Positions 17,003 to 27,826 of a stretch of DNA of 64,000 nucleotides are shown here, piece by piece (the stretch's first letter is position 1; every line of letters begins with the position of its first letter). The translations under genes and the position numbers were made by a program. The stretch is from positions 69,447-133,446 of the forward strand of contig CAYYLL010000005.1 in NCBI GenBank assembly GCA_964472525.1, given 5' to 3'. Origin of the DNA: SZUA-37 sp964472525. Lineage in GTDB: Bacteria; Pseudomonadota; Gammaproteobacteria; UBA6429; Thiohalophilaceae. The notes under the pieces were generated by a model. That model made no database searches and was not told the DNA's origin. It saw nothing but the letters and a program-made list of their open reading frames with translations.

Positions 17003-18664
17003 TCATTTATGTAATTTTTTAATAGACCGCCGGTGTTTATAATGATTAATCAAACCATTTGTAGAGTTATCATGTGTAGTAATTTCCTTATCCCCATTCA
17101 ATTCATCCAAAATACTTGTCGCCAGTTGCTTACCCAATTCAACACCCCATTGATCAAATGAATTGATATTCCATATAATACCCTGAACAAATATCTTATG
17201 TTCATACAATGCGATAATAGATCCCAGTGTTTTCGGGTTGAGCGTATCAAATAATAATGAACTGGTTGGCCGGTTACCAAGAAATATTTTATACGGTAGA
17301 AGCTGTTTAACCTGTTGCTCATCAAGCCCTTCAGATTTTAGTTGCTCATAGGCTTCATACTCTGTTTTTCCTCGCATTAAAGCTTCAGTCTGTGCAAAAA
17401 CATTCGACATTAAAGCGCGGTGATGTCTTGCAATACAACGGTAGTCATAAACAGGGGCTAGAATATCTGCCGGTACTAGCTTAGTCCCCTGATGTAACAA
17501 CTGGAAAAAAGCATGTTGCCCGGCAATACCAATTTCACCAAAAATAACAGGCCCGGTGGTATAGTCTACTTCGTTGCCTTGCCGGTCAACATATTTACCA
17601 TTACTTTCCATATCGGCTTGTTGCAAGTAGGCCGGGAAACGATGTAAATGTTGGTCATACGGCAATACCGCCATCGTTTGCGTACCAAAAAAATTATTAT
17701 ACCAAATACCCAGTAAAGCCATTATTACCGGAATATTTTTTTCTAGCGGTGTATTTTCGAAATGTTGATCGACTTCATTGGCTCCTATCAGCAATTCATC
17801 AAACTGTTCAGAACCAATGGCAATCACAATGGAAAGACCAATAGCAGACCATAGCGAGTAACGACCACCCACCCAATCCCACATTTTAAAAATATTTTCA
17901 TCTACAATGCCAAATTCTTTTGCCAATTTCACATTTGAGGTGACCGCAGTAAAATGACGTTCAATATACTCGTCATTACCTAATTTGTTGATATACCATT
18001 GGCGAGCCGTTTCAGCATTCACCATCGTATCTTGTGTAGTAAATGTTTTTGATGCAATAATAAAAAAAGTGGTTTCAGGGTTAAGGTATTCCAGAGTGTC
18101 ATTGATATGATTTTCATCAATGTTTGAAACAAAGTGTATGTTAATATCGTGTAAACTATGCGGTCTTAACGCTTCTGTTACCATCATTGGCCCCAGATGT
18201 GACCCTCCTATGCCAATGTTAACCACGTCAGTAATGGCCTGATTAGTTGCACCTCGCCATTCCCTTGTTCTGATTTTTTCAGCTAATTCTTTTACTCGTT
18301 GCCGCTCCTTTTTTATTTCAGGGAGAATATCCTCACCATTAACTATAATTGGTTCACATCCCTGTTCCCGTAACGCAGTATGCAGCACGGCCCGATGTTC
18401 TGTATTGTTAATCGGGTCACCATTGAACATTTTCTCTATCCAGTGAGGTAAATCAACGTCATTGGCTAATTGTAATAAATATTTAATAGTCTTATCGTTT
18501 ACTCGATTCTTGGAATAATCATAAAGAATATCATTCAGTTCAATTGAATAATTATTAAACCTGTTTGGGTCATTTTTAAACATTTCACGCATGTGAACAT
18601 GTTCAATCTCATTGTAATGTTTTTCGAGTGCTAACCACGTAGTTGACTGGGTAAGTTTGGACAT
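17003..18664 (-). CDS. pgi: Glucose-6-phosphate isomerase
   Basis: The frame opens at a TTG (18676), but the ATG at 18664 (MSKLTQSTTWLALEKH) has a GAGA ribosome site and matches the family, giving about 553 residues. Motifs: NIGIGGSHLGPMMV, FIIASKTFTTQDT, GGRYSLWSAIGLS, and the LLHQGTKLVPAD to NVFAQTEALM region near the active site. It interconverts glucose-6-phosphate and fructose-6-phosphate in the cytosol. Divergent from pgm and directly upstream of glk. Confidence 0.95.
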   Translation of the reverse strand: MSKLTQSTTWLALEKHYNEIEHVHMREMFKNDPNRFNNYSIELNDILYDYSKNRVNDKTIKYLLQLANDVDLPHWIEKMFNGDPINNTEHRAVLHTALREQGCEPIIVNGEDILPEIKKERQRVKELAEKIRTREWRGATNQAITDVVNIGIGGSHLGPMMVTEALRPHSLHDINIHFVSNIDENHINDTLEYLNPETTFFIIASKTFTTQDTMVNAETARQWYINKLGNDEYIERHFTAVTSNVKLAKEFGIVDENIFKMWDWVGGRYSLWSAIGLSIVIAIGSEQFDELLIGANEVDQHFENTPLEKNIPVIMALLGIWYNNFFGTQTMAVLPYDQHLHRFPAYLQQADMESNGKYVDRQGNEVDYTTGPVIFGEIGIAGQHAFFQLLHQGTKLVPADILAPVYDYRCIARHHRALMSNVFAQTEALMRGKTEYEAYEQLKSEGLDEQQVKQLLPYKIFLGNRPTSSLLFDTLNPKTLGSIIALYEHKIFVQGIIWNINSFDQWGVELGKQLATSILDELNGDKEITTHDNSTNGLINHYKHRRSIKKLHK

Positions 18665-18852
18665 GATGGTTCTCAATATGATTTTGACTAAAAAAACAAG
18701 ACTAATATTACTTTAATCTAGCCTATTGAAGGCATTTTCAATACCCTAATTATCGTTCAAATACAAATATAGTCAAAAAATAAAGCATAAAACAATTGGC
18801 TTAGCTTGTGCATAGCGATATATTGACTGAACTAGCAGGACTCTTATCTAAA

Positions 18853-20496
18853 ATGAAAATAAAGACAATTACAACTCAGGCTTTCTCTGACCAAAAACCG
18901 GGCACCTCTGGGCTGCGCAAGAAAGTAACCACCGTGCAGCAACAAAATTATCTGGAAAATTTTGTTCAATCCATTTTTAATGTCGCAACAACACTCAAAG
19001 ATGGGTTATTAATCCTTGGTGGCGATGGCCGTTATTATAATACTCAGGCGATACAAATTATTCTTAAAATGGCTGCAGCGAATGGCGTAAAACAGGTGAT
19101 GGTTGGCGAAAATGGTTTGTTATCGACTCCCGCTGTTTCACATCTAATCCGAAAATATCAAGCCGCAGGCGGGATTATTCTTTCCGCTAGCCACAATCCG
19201 GGAGGACCCGAGGGTGATTTTGGTATCAAATTTAATATCGCCAATGGTGGCCCAGCCCCAACCTCAATAACAAATACAGTTTATGAAGTAAGTGAAAATA
19301 TTCACGAATACCATATTGCCCAAACTGAAAATATTCCACTTGATAAGCAAGCTACCTGCGATATGGGTGATATGCAGATCACCGTCATCGATTCAGTTAA
19401 GGATTATGCTGATTTAATGGAACAGCTATTTGATTTTGCAAAAATAAAATCACTGTTCGCCTCAGGATGTTTCAACATGTGTTTTGATGCGATGCATGCC
19501 GTTACCGGCCCGTATGCAAAAGAGATATTTAGCAAACGTCTTGCCGCCAATACTGGTGCGGTCATCAATGGTATACCAAAGGAAGATTTCGCAGGTGGAC
19601 ATCCAGACCCTAATCTTGCTCACGCTACCGAGCTAGTTGCAAGATTAAACAGCGCTACCCACACTGCTGCACCGGATTTTGGTGCGGCCTCTGATGGTGA
19701 TGGTGATCGCAATATGATCCTTGGGCGGAATTTTTTTGTCAATCCTAGTGACAGCCTCGCAATAATGACAGCCAATGCACATCTTTTACCCGGTTATCAA
19801 CAAGGAGTCCGTGGTGTTGCCCGTTCATTACCAACCAGTAGAGCAGTTGACAAAGTCGCCGAATCAATAGGGATTGATTGTTATGAAACACCCACTGGAT
19901 GGAAATATTTTGGTAACTTGCTTGATGATAAGCGCATTACACTCTGCGGGGAAGAAAGTTTTGGTTCCGGTTCCGATCATATACGGGAAAAGGATGGGGT
20001 TTGGGCTGTTTTATTCTGGTTAAATCTTATTGCCATAAAACAACAATCAGTTGAAGAAATAACCCACTCCCATTGGTTACGCTATGGACGACACTTTTAT
20101 ACCCGGCACGACTATGAAGCACTCGATAGCACTCTGGCTAATGAATTAATACAGAATTTAAGAGCACAAACAATATCATTAACTAATACTGATTTTAATG
20201 GCTATAAAGTGATACTTTGCGATGATTTTAGTTATGTTGATCCCGTTAATAACAGTATTACTAAAAATCAGGGTATTCGAATTTTATTTGAAAACGAATC
20301 ACGCATCGTATTTAGATTGTCAGGAACAGGTACCGAAGGTGCGATATTACGCGTTTACATTGAACGTTATATAACAGATACATCGCAATATAATTTGCCA
20401 ACCCAAACAGCATTGGAAACCTTAACCGATATTGCTAACAGTATATCAAATGTAAAAAAATGTTTTAACCGTGATGCCCCCGATGTAATTACCTGA
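18853..20496 (+). CDS. pgm: Alpha-D-glucose phosphate-specific phosphoglucomutase
   Basis: An upstream GTG (18808) would add 15 residues, but the conserved start MKIKTITTQAFSDQKPGTSG begins at the ATG at 18853, so I use that (547 residues). The phosphoserine loop is SASHNPGGPEGDFG, the magnesium loop DGDGDR, the sugar-binding loop GEESFGSGSDH, and the phosphate-binding loop RLSGTGTEGA. It interconverts glucose-1-phosphate and glucose-6-phosphate, linking glycogen metabolism with glycolysis and the pentose phosphate route. It is alone on the plus strand between two minus-strand operons. Confidence 0.95.
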   Translation: MKIKTITTQAFSDQKPGTSGLRKKVTTVQQQNYLENFVQSIFNVATTLKDGLLILGGDGRYYNTQAIQIILKMAAANGVKQVMVGENGLLSTPAVSHLIRKYQAAGGIILSASHNPGGPEGDFGIKFNIANGGPAPTSITNTVYEVSENIHEYHIAQTENIPLDKQATCDMGDMQITVIDSVKDYADLMEQLFDFAKIKSLFASGCFNMCFDAMHAVTGPYAKEIFSKRLAANTGAVINGIPKEDFAGGHPDPNLAHATELVARLNSATHTAAPDFGAASDGDGDRNMILGRNFFVNPSDSLAIMTANAHLLPGYQQGVRGVARSLPTSRAVDKVAESIGIDCYETPTGWKYFGNLLDDKRITLCGEESFGSGSDHIREKDGVWAVLFWLNLIAIKQQSVEEITHSHWLRYGRHFYTRHDYEALDSTLANELIQNLRAQTISLTNTDFNGYKVILCDDFSYVDPVNNSITKNQGIRILFENESRIVFRLSGTGTEGAILRVYIERYITDTSQYNLPTQTALETLTDIANSISNVKKCFNRDAPDVIT

Positions 20497-20525
20497 TGGT
20501 AAAACATCATAGACTGTTTACAGGA

Positions 20526-23000
20526 TTAACCATTTAGCTTCCAAATATCGTTATTATATTCCTGCATTGTTCTGTCTGTTGAAAAGTAACCACTGCAAAC
20601 GGTGTTATTAATACTCATTCTCACCCATTCAGCACGGTTAAGATAAGCGTAAGAAACCCTCGCCTGAGTATTAATATAATCTCGAAAATCCGCAAGGGTT
20701 AGCCATGGGTCATACGAGTTCATCAGCGAGCCAATAACATTATCAAAAATACCATACTCAAATGAATTAAAGTGCCCACAGGATAACAGGTGCATCACAC
20801 GTTTCAAATCGTCATCTTCATTAACAATCTGCTCAGGATTATAATCGGCACGTCGTTGGTTAACTTCATCGGCATTCAACCCAAACAAGAAAAAATTATC
20901 TTCGCCTACCGCTTCGAGTATTTCAATATTAGCACCATCATACGTACCAATGGTGACTGCACCATTCATCATAAATTTCATATTACCTGTTCCAGATGCC
21001 TCCTTGCCGGCAGTTGATATTTGTTCTGATAAATCGGTACCAGGACAAATAATTTCCATTTTTGAAACACTGTAATTAGGGATAAAGGCTAACTTCAATT
21101 TATTACCAACATCAGGATCGTTGTTAATGACTTCTGCAATATTATTAATCAATTTTATTATTTGTTTGGCAAGTTGATACCCCGGTGCCGCCTTACCTCC
21201 AATAAGAACACAACGATTTGTCCAATTTTCAATATCTCCCCGTTTAATACGATCATACAAATGAATAACATGTAACACATTCAATAACTGCCGTTTGTAC
21301 TCGTGAATACGTTTAACTTGCACATCAAATAATGCGTTAACATCAAAGTCAATATTACATTTATCCTTAACCAAATCAGCAACACGTTGTTTATTTTCTT
21401 GTTTAACCAAGAACCAGCGTTCTGAAAATTCACTGTCATTAATATACTTTTTGAGTTGACTAATTTTGCTTAAATCACGGATCCAATCATCACCTATTTT
21501 TTCTGTTATCAATGCAGTCATTGCCAGGTTAGCGTGAACCACCCATCTGCGTGGTGTGACACCATTGGTTTTATTGTTAAATTTTTGCGGCCATAATTCA
21601 TAAAAATCTTTAAACAAACCATTAGCCAACAATTTGGAGTGTATAGCAGCAACACCATTAACTGAAAAACTTCCAACAATGGCGAGATAAGCCATCCGTA
21701 CATATTTAACCTCACCTTCTTCGATAATTGACATTCTAGTCTGTTTTTCAGTATCCCCCGGCCATTTTCTGGATACCAGTTTAAGAAAACGCGCATTGAT
21801 TTCATAAATAATTTGCAACAGACGCGGTAATAATTTTTTAAACAATGCCACCGGCCATTTTTCTAACGCTTCGGGTAATAAGGTATGATTAGTATAGGCC
21901 ATAGTCTGGCTTGTTATTTCCCATGCAGCATCCCATGACATATTTTTTTCATCTATCAGTAGCCGCATTATTTCAGCAACAGCAATGGTTGGATGGGTAT
22001 CATTCATTTGGAAAACATTCTGCTTTGCAAACTGTCTGAAATCATTATCTTCATTAATGCTCCACATTCTAAAAACGTCCTGCAAACTTGCCGATGCTAA
22101 AAAATATTGTTGCTTTAAACGTAATTCCTTACCATTTTCACTACTATCATTGGGATAAAGAACCATCGTAATATGTTCAGCATCATTTTTTGCTTCAACC
22201 GCTTCAGAATAACTACCGGCATTAAAATCATCCAAATTAAACGCATTTGTTGCGCTCGCACTCCATAAACGTAGCGTATTAACCGTGTCATTCTCATAAC
22301 CTGATACAGGAATATCATAGGGAACAGCTAGAACATCGGATGTGTCCAGCCAAACACGACATGTTCGGCCTGCATAGTCGGTATTCGTTTCAACATGACC
22401 ACCAAACTTAATCACCTGTGTATATTCTGGGTGCTTAAGCTCCCATGGATTGCCTCCCTGTAGCCAGTGATCGGGCTCTTCTATTTGATAGCCGTTTTCT
22501 ATGTCTTGGCGAAACATACCGTATTCATAACGAATGCCATAACCAACAACGGGGAATTTTAAATTGGCACAACTGTCCATAAAACAGGCAGCCAAGCGTC
22601 CTAAGCCACCATTGCCCAAACCTGCATCCTGTTCTTCAGTAATAATTTCTTCAAGGCTTAATGCGAACTGATTCATTGCATCTTTTGCATTGTCGTCCAA
22701 ACCAAGGTTAAGGATATGATTACCCAATGAGCGGCCAATTAAAAATTCTAGCGACATATAATAAGCTTTCCTTACTCCTCTTTTTTCATATCTTTTCCAA
22801 GTGTTACGCCAGTCCATCATAATGCGATCACGTACTGTTAACGCTAATGCTTCATAAAGATAAAAAGGCATACAACCTACAAAACGCCCCAAATGACGCG
22901 TTAAATAACGATTAAAATCACTTGCCAGTGATTCACTGTCTCTTGGTAATTTTTCCATTGCAGGTAATTTCATATTGCAAAATGTTTTATTATTCGACAT
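20526..23000 (-). CDS. glgP: Glycogen/alpha-glucan phosphorylase
   Basis: About 824 residues, of normal length. A GTG sits just before the ATG at 23000; the ATG is preferred because AGAGG is 7 bases upstream. The GNGGLGRLAACFMDS motif near the N-terminus and the pyridoxal-phosphate lysine motif EASGTGNMKFMMNGA are intact; the NDTHPTIAVAE loop is also present. It releases glucose-1-phosphate from glycogen ends. Last gene of the operon glgC-GH57-malQ-glgP, starting 4 bases after malQ. Confidence 0.95.
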   Translation of the reverse strand: MSNNKTFCNMKLPAMEKLPRDSESLASDFNRYLTRHLGRFVGCMPFYLYEALALTVRDRIMMDWRNTWKRYEKRGVRKAYYMSLEFLIGRSLGNHILNLGLDDNAKDAMNQFALSLEEIITEEQDAGLGNGGLGRLAACFMDSCANLKFPVVGYGIRYEYGMFRQDIENGYQIEEPDHWLQGGNPWELKHPEYTQVIKFGGHVETNTDYAGRTCRVWLDTSDVLAVPYDIPVSGYENDTVNTLRLWSASATNAFNLDDFNAGSYSEAVEAKNDAEHITMVLYPNDSSENGKELRLKQQYFLASASLQDVFRMWSINEDNDFRQFAKQNVFQMNDTHPTIAVAEIMRLLIDEKNMSWDAAWEITSQTMAYTNHTLLPEALEKWPVALFKKLLPRLLQIIYEINARFLKLVSRKWPGDTEKQTRMSIIEEGEVKYVRMAYLAIVGSFSVNGVAAIHSKLLANGLFKDFYELWPQKFNNKTNGVTPRRWVVHANLAMTALITEKIGDDWIRDLSKISQLKKYINDSEFSERWFLVKQENKQRVADLVKDKCNIDFDVNALFDVQVKRIHEYKRQLLNVLHVIHLYDRIKRGDIENWTNRCVLIGGKAAPGYQLAKQIIKLINNIAEVINNDPDVGNKLKLAFIPNYSVSKMEIICPGTDLSEQISTAGKEASGTGNMKFMMNGAVTIGTYDGANIEILEAVGEDNFFLFGLNADEVNQRRADYNPEQIVNEDDDLKRVMHLLSCGHFNSFEYGIFDNVIGSLMNSYDPWLTLADFRDYINTQARVSYAYLNRAEWVRMSINNTVCSGYFSTDRTMQEYNNDIWKLNG

Positions 23001-23004
23001 CACC

Positions 23005-24498
23005 TTACCTCTGATACAATGTTATTAAGTGAGATAATTTTTCTTTTATTTCAGGTTTGACCTGTTGCCATTCAAACCGCCACTGCCAATTATTGGTTAT
23101 CGTTCCAGGTAAATTCATTCGTGCCGATGAATCAAGCATTAATACATCTTGCATGGGCAAAATACACAAGAACGAGACCGAAGACATTGCCAACCGTATC
23201 ATTAAGTCCGTTGCCTGCTCAGCCGAGTTATTATTTGAACCGGTATAATCTTCAAAAAAAAACTTATTATAATTGCTCTCATGGTTAACCCAGCCTAGTG
23301 TTGTATTGTTATCATGTGTTCCAGTATAGACAACATCACCCACTTCATGGCAATGAGGTAAATGCGGGTTGCGGCTATTACCATCAAATGCAAATTGTAA
23401 AACTTTCATACCCGGCAAATTAAATGATTTCTTGAGTTTAATCACCTCGTCTGTAATCACCCCCAAATCTTCAGCCACCAGTGGCAAGGGATGAAACACT
23501 TCAAATAACTCATTTAATAATTCACGCCCCGGCACCTCTACCCATTTCCCATTAATTGCTGTTTCGTCTGCTGCCGGGATTTGCCAACAAGCCTGCAAAC
23601 CCCGAAAATGATCAATACGTACCAGATCAAAAAGTTTTAATTGTGTATTGACTCTTTCTTTCCACCAGTTGAACCCCGTCGATTCCATATAGTCCCAATC
23701 GTATAAGGGATTTCCCCAACGTTGCCCTTTATCGGTAAACGCATCTGGAGGTACGCCCGCAATAAAGGCCATGTCACCATCATTATCGATTGAAAAATTC
23801 TCTCGTTGTGCCCAAACATCAGCACTATCACGTGCCACAAAAATAGGAATATCACCAAATAATTTTATATTATGTTGTTTTGCGTAATCACGGATTTCCT
23901 GCCATTGGGTAAAAAATATAAATTGCTCAAAAATAATTTGTTTAATGACATGTTCTAAATCTTTACGTCCATTATTTAACGTGTCGATATCACGATGTCT
24001 AACAGAAACGGGCCAGTCATACCATGGTTTGCCCTGATAACGTTCTTTAAAAGCCACAAATAATGCGTAATCATTTAACCAACTTGCGTGTTCATCAGCA
24101 AACGTGTGAATACTCTTTTCCCAGAATGTATCCTTTAGTTGGTAAAAGTAGTCTGCCGCAAAGTGTAAACATGCCGTACGATAATGTTTGTCTGTTTCTT
24201 TTAATTTAATTTTTCCTCTTTTAAGCCAACCTTTATCAGCAAGCCAGTCTAAACTGATAAGTGCAGGGTTCCCTGCATGTGAAGACAGACATTGATAAGG
24301 CGATTTATCGTCGTGGGTGGGACCCAATGGCAGCATTTGCCATACTTTAAAACCGCAAGCATGTAAAAACTCGATAAACCGATAAGCCTGATGCCCAATG
24401 TCACCATTATCGACAGCACCCGGTAATGACGTAGGATGCAATAACACACCAGCAGAGCGCGGCCTGTTGGCATTAGTCTGATTTGCATTGTTGAGCAT
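23005..24498 (-). CDS. malQ: 4-alpha-glucanotransferase (amylomaltase)
   Basis: A 497-residue GH77 enzyme. Characteristic segments are SAGVLLHPTSLPG near the start, GDIPIFVARDSADVW, the nucleophile strand DLVRIDHFRG, the acid/base LVAEDLGVI, and YTGTHDNNTTLGW. It transfers maltodextrin segments between alpha-1,4 chains and so recycles the short chains left by the phosphorylase. It lies 3 bases after the GH57 gene and 4 before glgP, within one transcription unit. Confidence 0.94.
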   Translation of the reverse strand: MLNNANQTNANRPRSAGVLLHPTSLPGAVDNGDIGHQAYRFIEFLHACGFKVWQMLPLGPTHDDKSPYQCLSSHAGNPALISLDWLADKGWLKRGKIKLKETDKHYRTACLHFAADYFYQLKDTFWEKSIHTFADEHASWLNDYALFVAFKERYQGKPWYDWPVSVRHRDIDTLNNGRKDLEHVIKQIIFEQFIFFTQWQEIRDYAKQHNIKLFGDIPIFVARDSADVWAQRENFSIDNDGDMAFIAGVPPDAFTDKGQRWGNPLYDWDYMESTGFNWWKERVNTQLKLFDLVRIDHFRGLQACWQIPAADETAINGKWVEVPGRELLNELFEVFHPLPLVAEDLGVITDEVIKLKKSFNLPGMKVLQFAFDGNSRNPHLPHCHEVGDVVYTGTHDNNTTLGWVNHESNYNKFFFEDYTGSNNNSAEQATDLMIRLAMSSVSFLCILPMQDVLMLDSSARMNLPGTITNNWQWRFEWQQVKPEIKEKLSHLITLYQR

Positions 24499-24501
24499 TA
24501 T

Positions 24502-26211
24502 TTATTGTTGCTGACCAGGTAACATTGCGCCTCCCTTTACAGGATCACCCAAACCAAATGAAAAGGCCGCAGCAAGGTATTCCGGTGGCTCAACTTTTAA
24601 TAATTGATATAAATTACTTAAATGCAAACGATACTGTTCATCGAAGGCCGCAACGGATTCCGCCGAGTTATATTCACCAAACCACCAGAACCAGTCGGAG
24701 CTTTCACAGGTTGCCAATTGCATTTTAGCAAGTTCAACTTCATCGACCGATAGCAAGCCTTCATCAATAACTCTGTCATAAGCATTTTTTGCTTCAACGA
24801 GCATATCCCATGCACGATTTTTATCTTTGTCGCCTATCCATGTTGAAAATGTGCCGAAGACCCAACTACCAGCAACAACGTCAGTGATAGGCTGTTTTGT
24901 TTTATGTGATGAGAGGTACTCACTGTAAGTCGTTAACTTGACACCATCATGTTGCGATAATTTTTCATACAAAGCACTGATAAAATGATACGCATTTTCA
25001 GGATAATATTCCCATGCATTTTCACCATCAAGAATAATTGACACAATGGCCTCTGAATTGTCACTGCACTGTTCTGCAATAGACTCCAAATGGCTGATAA
25101 GGTTTGCCACTGCATCATCAGCATGCCAGTCTGCATACTTAAAACCAATCAAGTCAGACAAGCCATCATCTCGAAAAAAACAGGCGGCATGGGTGTCACG
25201 ATACTGATAGGCTTCATGGATACAATTATCTGCGGTTATGTCTGATTTTTTTAATGAATTTCTTAATACCGTTTCACCACTGGCCAACCACTTAAGCCCC
25301 ATATCTGAAACGAGTTTGATAGTTTCTGCACTTATGCTACCTTCCGAAGGCCAACAGCCCTGTGGAGCAAAGCCAAAATGTTGCATAAAGACGGCTATTC
25401 CCTTTTGCATATGCCAACGGCTTCTTTCAGCACCTCCCGGATATTCACTGGAAAGCGGTAATTCGACATCGGGCAAGGCTTGTTCTGCAGATTTAAGATC
25501 AATTAACAATGGTACAATCGGGTGTGCATAGGGGGTCATTGACAGCTCGATTCTGCCAAGCTCTGCAAGTTTCTTGTAACGGCCGATAACACCGCTTATC
25601 AATTCACTGATTAACTCAACTAACAAACGACGGTCATGCACACTAAATTGTTTCCGCTTATTCATTAAGGTGATAACACGTTGATCGGTTCTACGTACTG
25701 TTTCGGCCATCCATGCTAAATGATACCAAACTAATAAATCGGCAAAAAATTGTTCCGAATAATACATTAATCGTGCAGGGTGCTGTAATGCAACCTCCGC
25801 CATATCAGTCAAGGTATTAAGCATATCGAAACGCTCAACTAAGCGCTGCTTATTGGCTCGCAAACAGGCTTTAATAATATGTAACCGTTTTTCTTGATCA
25901 AGGGATAAAACAGGAGCCGCTAATGCCGCCAACAGTGAGTCACGCAAGGCTTTACCACCATGCAAATAATCATTTAATTGTTGCGCGTAGTCATTAATTT
26001 GTTCTAGTAATACGGGTGCAAAATTAACAACCGCACGTGCTTGATCATTATTTTCAAGGTGAGCGGCCATATCCACGTAGTCTTTAATGGTATGTAGATA
26101 AGTCCACGGTAAATTGTATTCTCCATTTCGCAAATCACGGTATTCTGGCTGATGCATGTGCCAATAAAGAACTACATTAAGTGGTGAGACATTGGTATTG
26201 TCATCGGACAT
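24502..26211 (-). CDS. Glycoside hydrolase family 57 protein (alpha-glucan active)
   Basis: The ATG at 26211 (MSDDNTNVSPLN) is preferred over the upstream GTG at 26229; it still overlaps the end of glgC by 11 bases. The GH57 signature VVLYWHMHQPEYRD opens the protein; later motifs include SMTPYAHPIVP, GCWPSEGSIS, KWLASGETV and ILDGENAWEYY, which hold the likely catalytic residues of this retaining family. Its place between glgC and malQ suggests an amylase, amylopullulanase or glucanotransferase acting on glycogen or its intermediates. The exact specificity cannot be read from sequence. Confidence 0.88.
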   Translation of the reverse strand: MSDDNTNVSPLNVVLYWHMHQPEYRDLRNGEYNLPWTYLHTIKDYVDMAAHLENNDQARAVVNFAPVLLEQINDYAQQLNDYLHGGKALRDSLLAALAAPVLSLDQEKRLHIIKACLRANKQRLVERFDMLNTLTDMAEVALQHPARLMYYSEQFFADLLVWYHLAWMAETVRRTDQRVITLMNKRKQFSVHDRRLLVELISELISGVIGRYKKLAELGRIELSMTPYAHPIVPLLIDLKSAEQALPDVELPLSSEYPGGAERSRWHMQKGIAVFMQHFGFAPQGCWPSEGSISAETIKLVSDMGLKWLASGETVLRNSLKKSDITADNCIHEAYQYRDTHAACFFRDDGLSDLIGFKYADWHADDAVANLISHLESIAEQCSDNSEAIVSIILDGENAWEYYPENAYHFISALYEKLSQHDGVKLTTYSEYLSSHKTKQPITDVVAGSWVFGTFSTWIGDKDKNRAWDMLVEAKNAYDRVIDEGLLSVDEVELAKMQLATCESSDWFWWFGEYNSAESVAAFDEQYRLHLSNLYQLLKVEPPEYLAAAFSFGLGDPVKGGAMLPGQQQ

Positions 26212-27469
26212 GATGAATAACCTGACCAAGCATATCGGGTGTCACTAATACCACGCCATTCGGTGTAACATGAAATCGTTTTTTGTCCTCCACCTCATTT
26301 CGCCCAATAATGGTGCCATCGGGAATATCACAGCCTTTGTCAATAACGGCATGGTAGATCTTACAGTGTTTACCAATGGTGACATCCGGTAAAACAACCG
26401 CAGAGTCGACCTTCGAATAATTATCAACAGTCACATTTGAAAACAATAAAGAATGACGAACCCGCGCCCCCGAAATAATACAGCCACCAGATACCATTGA
26501 ATCGATGGCCACTCCTCGACGCTCGCCATCATCAAATATAAACTTGGCCGGTGGTAGTTGTTCCTGACTTGTCCAGATTGGCCATTCGCTGTCATATAAA
26601 TTAAGTTCAGGGGTGACTCCAATTAATTCAAGATTGGCCTCCCAAAACGCATCTACCGTACCCACATCACGCCAGTAAGACTGTATGCCGCTGTTGGCAT
26701 TAATAAATGGGTAAGCAAACACGTGATATTCTTTTATCACGTACGGAATAATATCTTTCCCAAAATCATGACTGGAATTAGGGGTATCTGCATCACGGAT
26801 TAATAATTCAAATAACAGGTCAGTATTAAAAATATAAATACCCATTGAGCATAAAGATTCATCCGGCTTACCGGGTACTGTTTCAGGGTTTTCCGGCTTT
26901 TCGGCAAAACTACGAATACGAGAATCTTTATCCACACCCATAACCCCAAAAGCCGAAGCTTGGCTTCGAGGCACTTCAATACAACCGATGGTAACATCTG
27001 CTTTATTTTTGACGTGCTTGGCTAGCATAGCGCCATAATCCATTTTATAGACATGATCTCCGGCAAGAATTAAAACATGGTCGGGTGAGTGTGATCGAAT
27101 AATATCCAAATTCTGATAAATAGAATCAGCGGTACCTGAATACCACGAGGCTTCAATACGTTGCTGCGCGGGTAATAGCTCAACAAATTCACCAAAGTCA
27201 CCACGCAAGTGTCCCCAACCTCTTTGTATATGCAAAATAAGAGAATGGGATTTATATTGGGTGATAACGCCAATTCGACGAATACCTGAATTAATACAAT
27301 TTGAAAGCGGAAAATCAATAATCCGAAATTTTCCGCCAAACGGTACGGCAGGTTTTGTACGCCAAGTGGTTAAATTTTTAAGCCTTGCACCTTTTCCACC
27401 AGCCATAATTAATGCAAGGGTATTACGTGTCAGATTACTGACAAAACGTGGCGATTTCTGTTTTTTCAT
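26201..27469 (-). CDS. glgC: Glucose-1-phosphate adenylyltransferase
   Basis: A 422-residue protein. The N-terminal pyrophosphorylase motif is LALIMAGGKGARLKNLT, with WRTKPAVPFGGKFR and FPLSNCINSG next; LILAGDHVYKMDY is the metal and substrate site; the C-terminal beta-helix begins around PPAKFIFDD. It makes ADP-glucose, the donor for glgA and the committed step of bacterial glycogen synthesis, normally under allosteric control. First gene of the minus-strand operon and divergent from glgB. Confidence 0.95.
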   Translation of the reverse strand: MKKQKSPRFVSNLTRNTLALIMAGGKGARLKNLTTWRTKPAVPFGGKFRIIDFPLSNCINSGIRRIGVITQYKSHSLILHIQRGWGHLRGDFGEFVELLPAQQRIEASWYSGTADSIYQNLDIIRSHSPDHVLILAGDHVYKMDYGAMLAKHVKNKADVTIGCIEVPRSQASAFGVMGVDKDSRIRSFAEKPENPETVPGKPDESLCSMGIYIFNTDLLFELLIRDADTPNSSHDFGKDIIPYVIKEYHVFAYPFINANSGIQSYWRDVGTVDAFWEANLELIGVTPELNLYDSEWPIWTSQEQLPPAKFIFDDGERRGVAIDSMVSGGCIISGARVRHSLLFSNVTVDNYSKVDSAVVLPDVTIGKHCKIYHAVIDKGCDIPDGTIIGRNEVEDKKRFHVTPNGVVLVTPDMLGQVIHHVR

Positions 27470-27826
27470 CCGTGTGTTTTTTGCCTTTATTGATTTATAT
27501 TTAAATGTAAAGACTTATACTTAATTTTACAAAGTACATTTTTAAAATTATATTCAAAAACCATGACACTACAATGACGCTATCATGACTGTCACACAAT
27601 AACTGGTTATATTTCTATAACTTGTAAAAAAAATCGAACTACTTTGTTAGTCTGCAATCATTATATTAGGTTCAAAAATTACAGAAATAAAACTCTCTTA
27701 TGTACGGCAAAAGTGTCAAACTGAACGCTATATATTGAACTGGATTATCTCCATGCAAATATCAATACATAACTGCTATTATTTGTGTAAAATAAATATA
27801 TCTATATCTGTAAGGATAGTCTGTTT
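27470..27826 (+). other. Divergent intergenic region between glgC and glgB
   Basis: A 357-base AT-rich gap that must carry promoters for both glycogen transcription units. AAGGA lies about 9 bases before the glgB ATG. Possible boxes exist (for example TTGAAC near 27737), but none is close enough to consensus for me to call. No open frame or clear operator palindrome was seen. Confidence 0.5.
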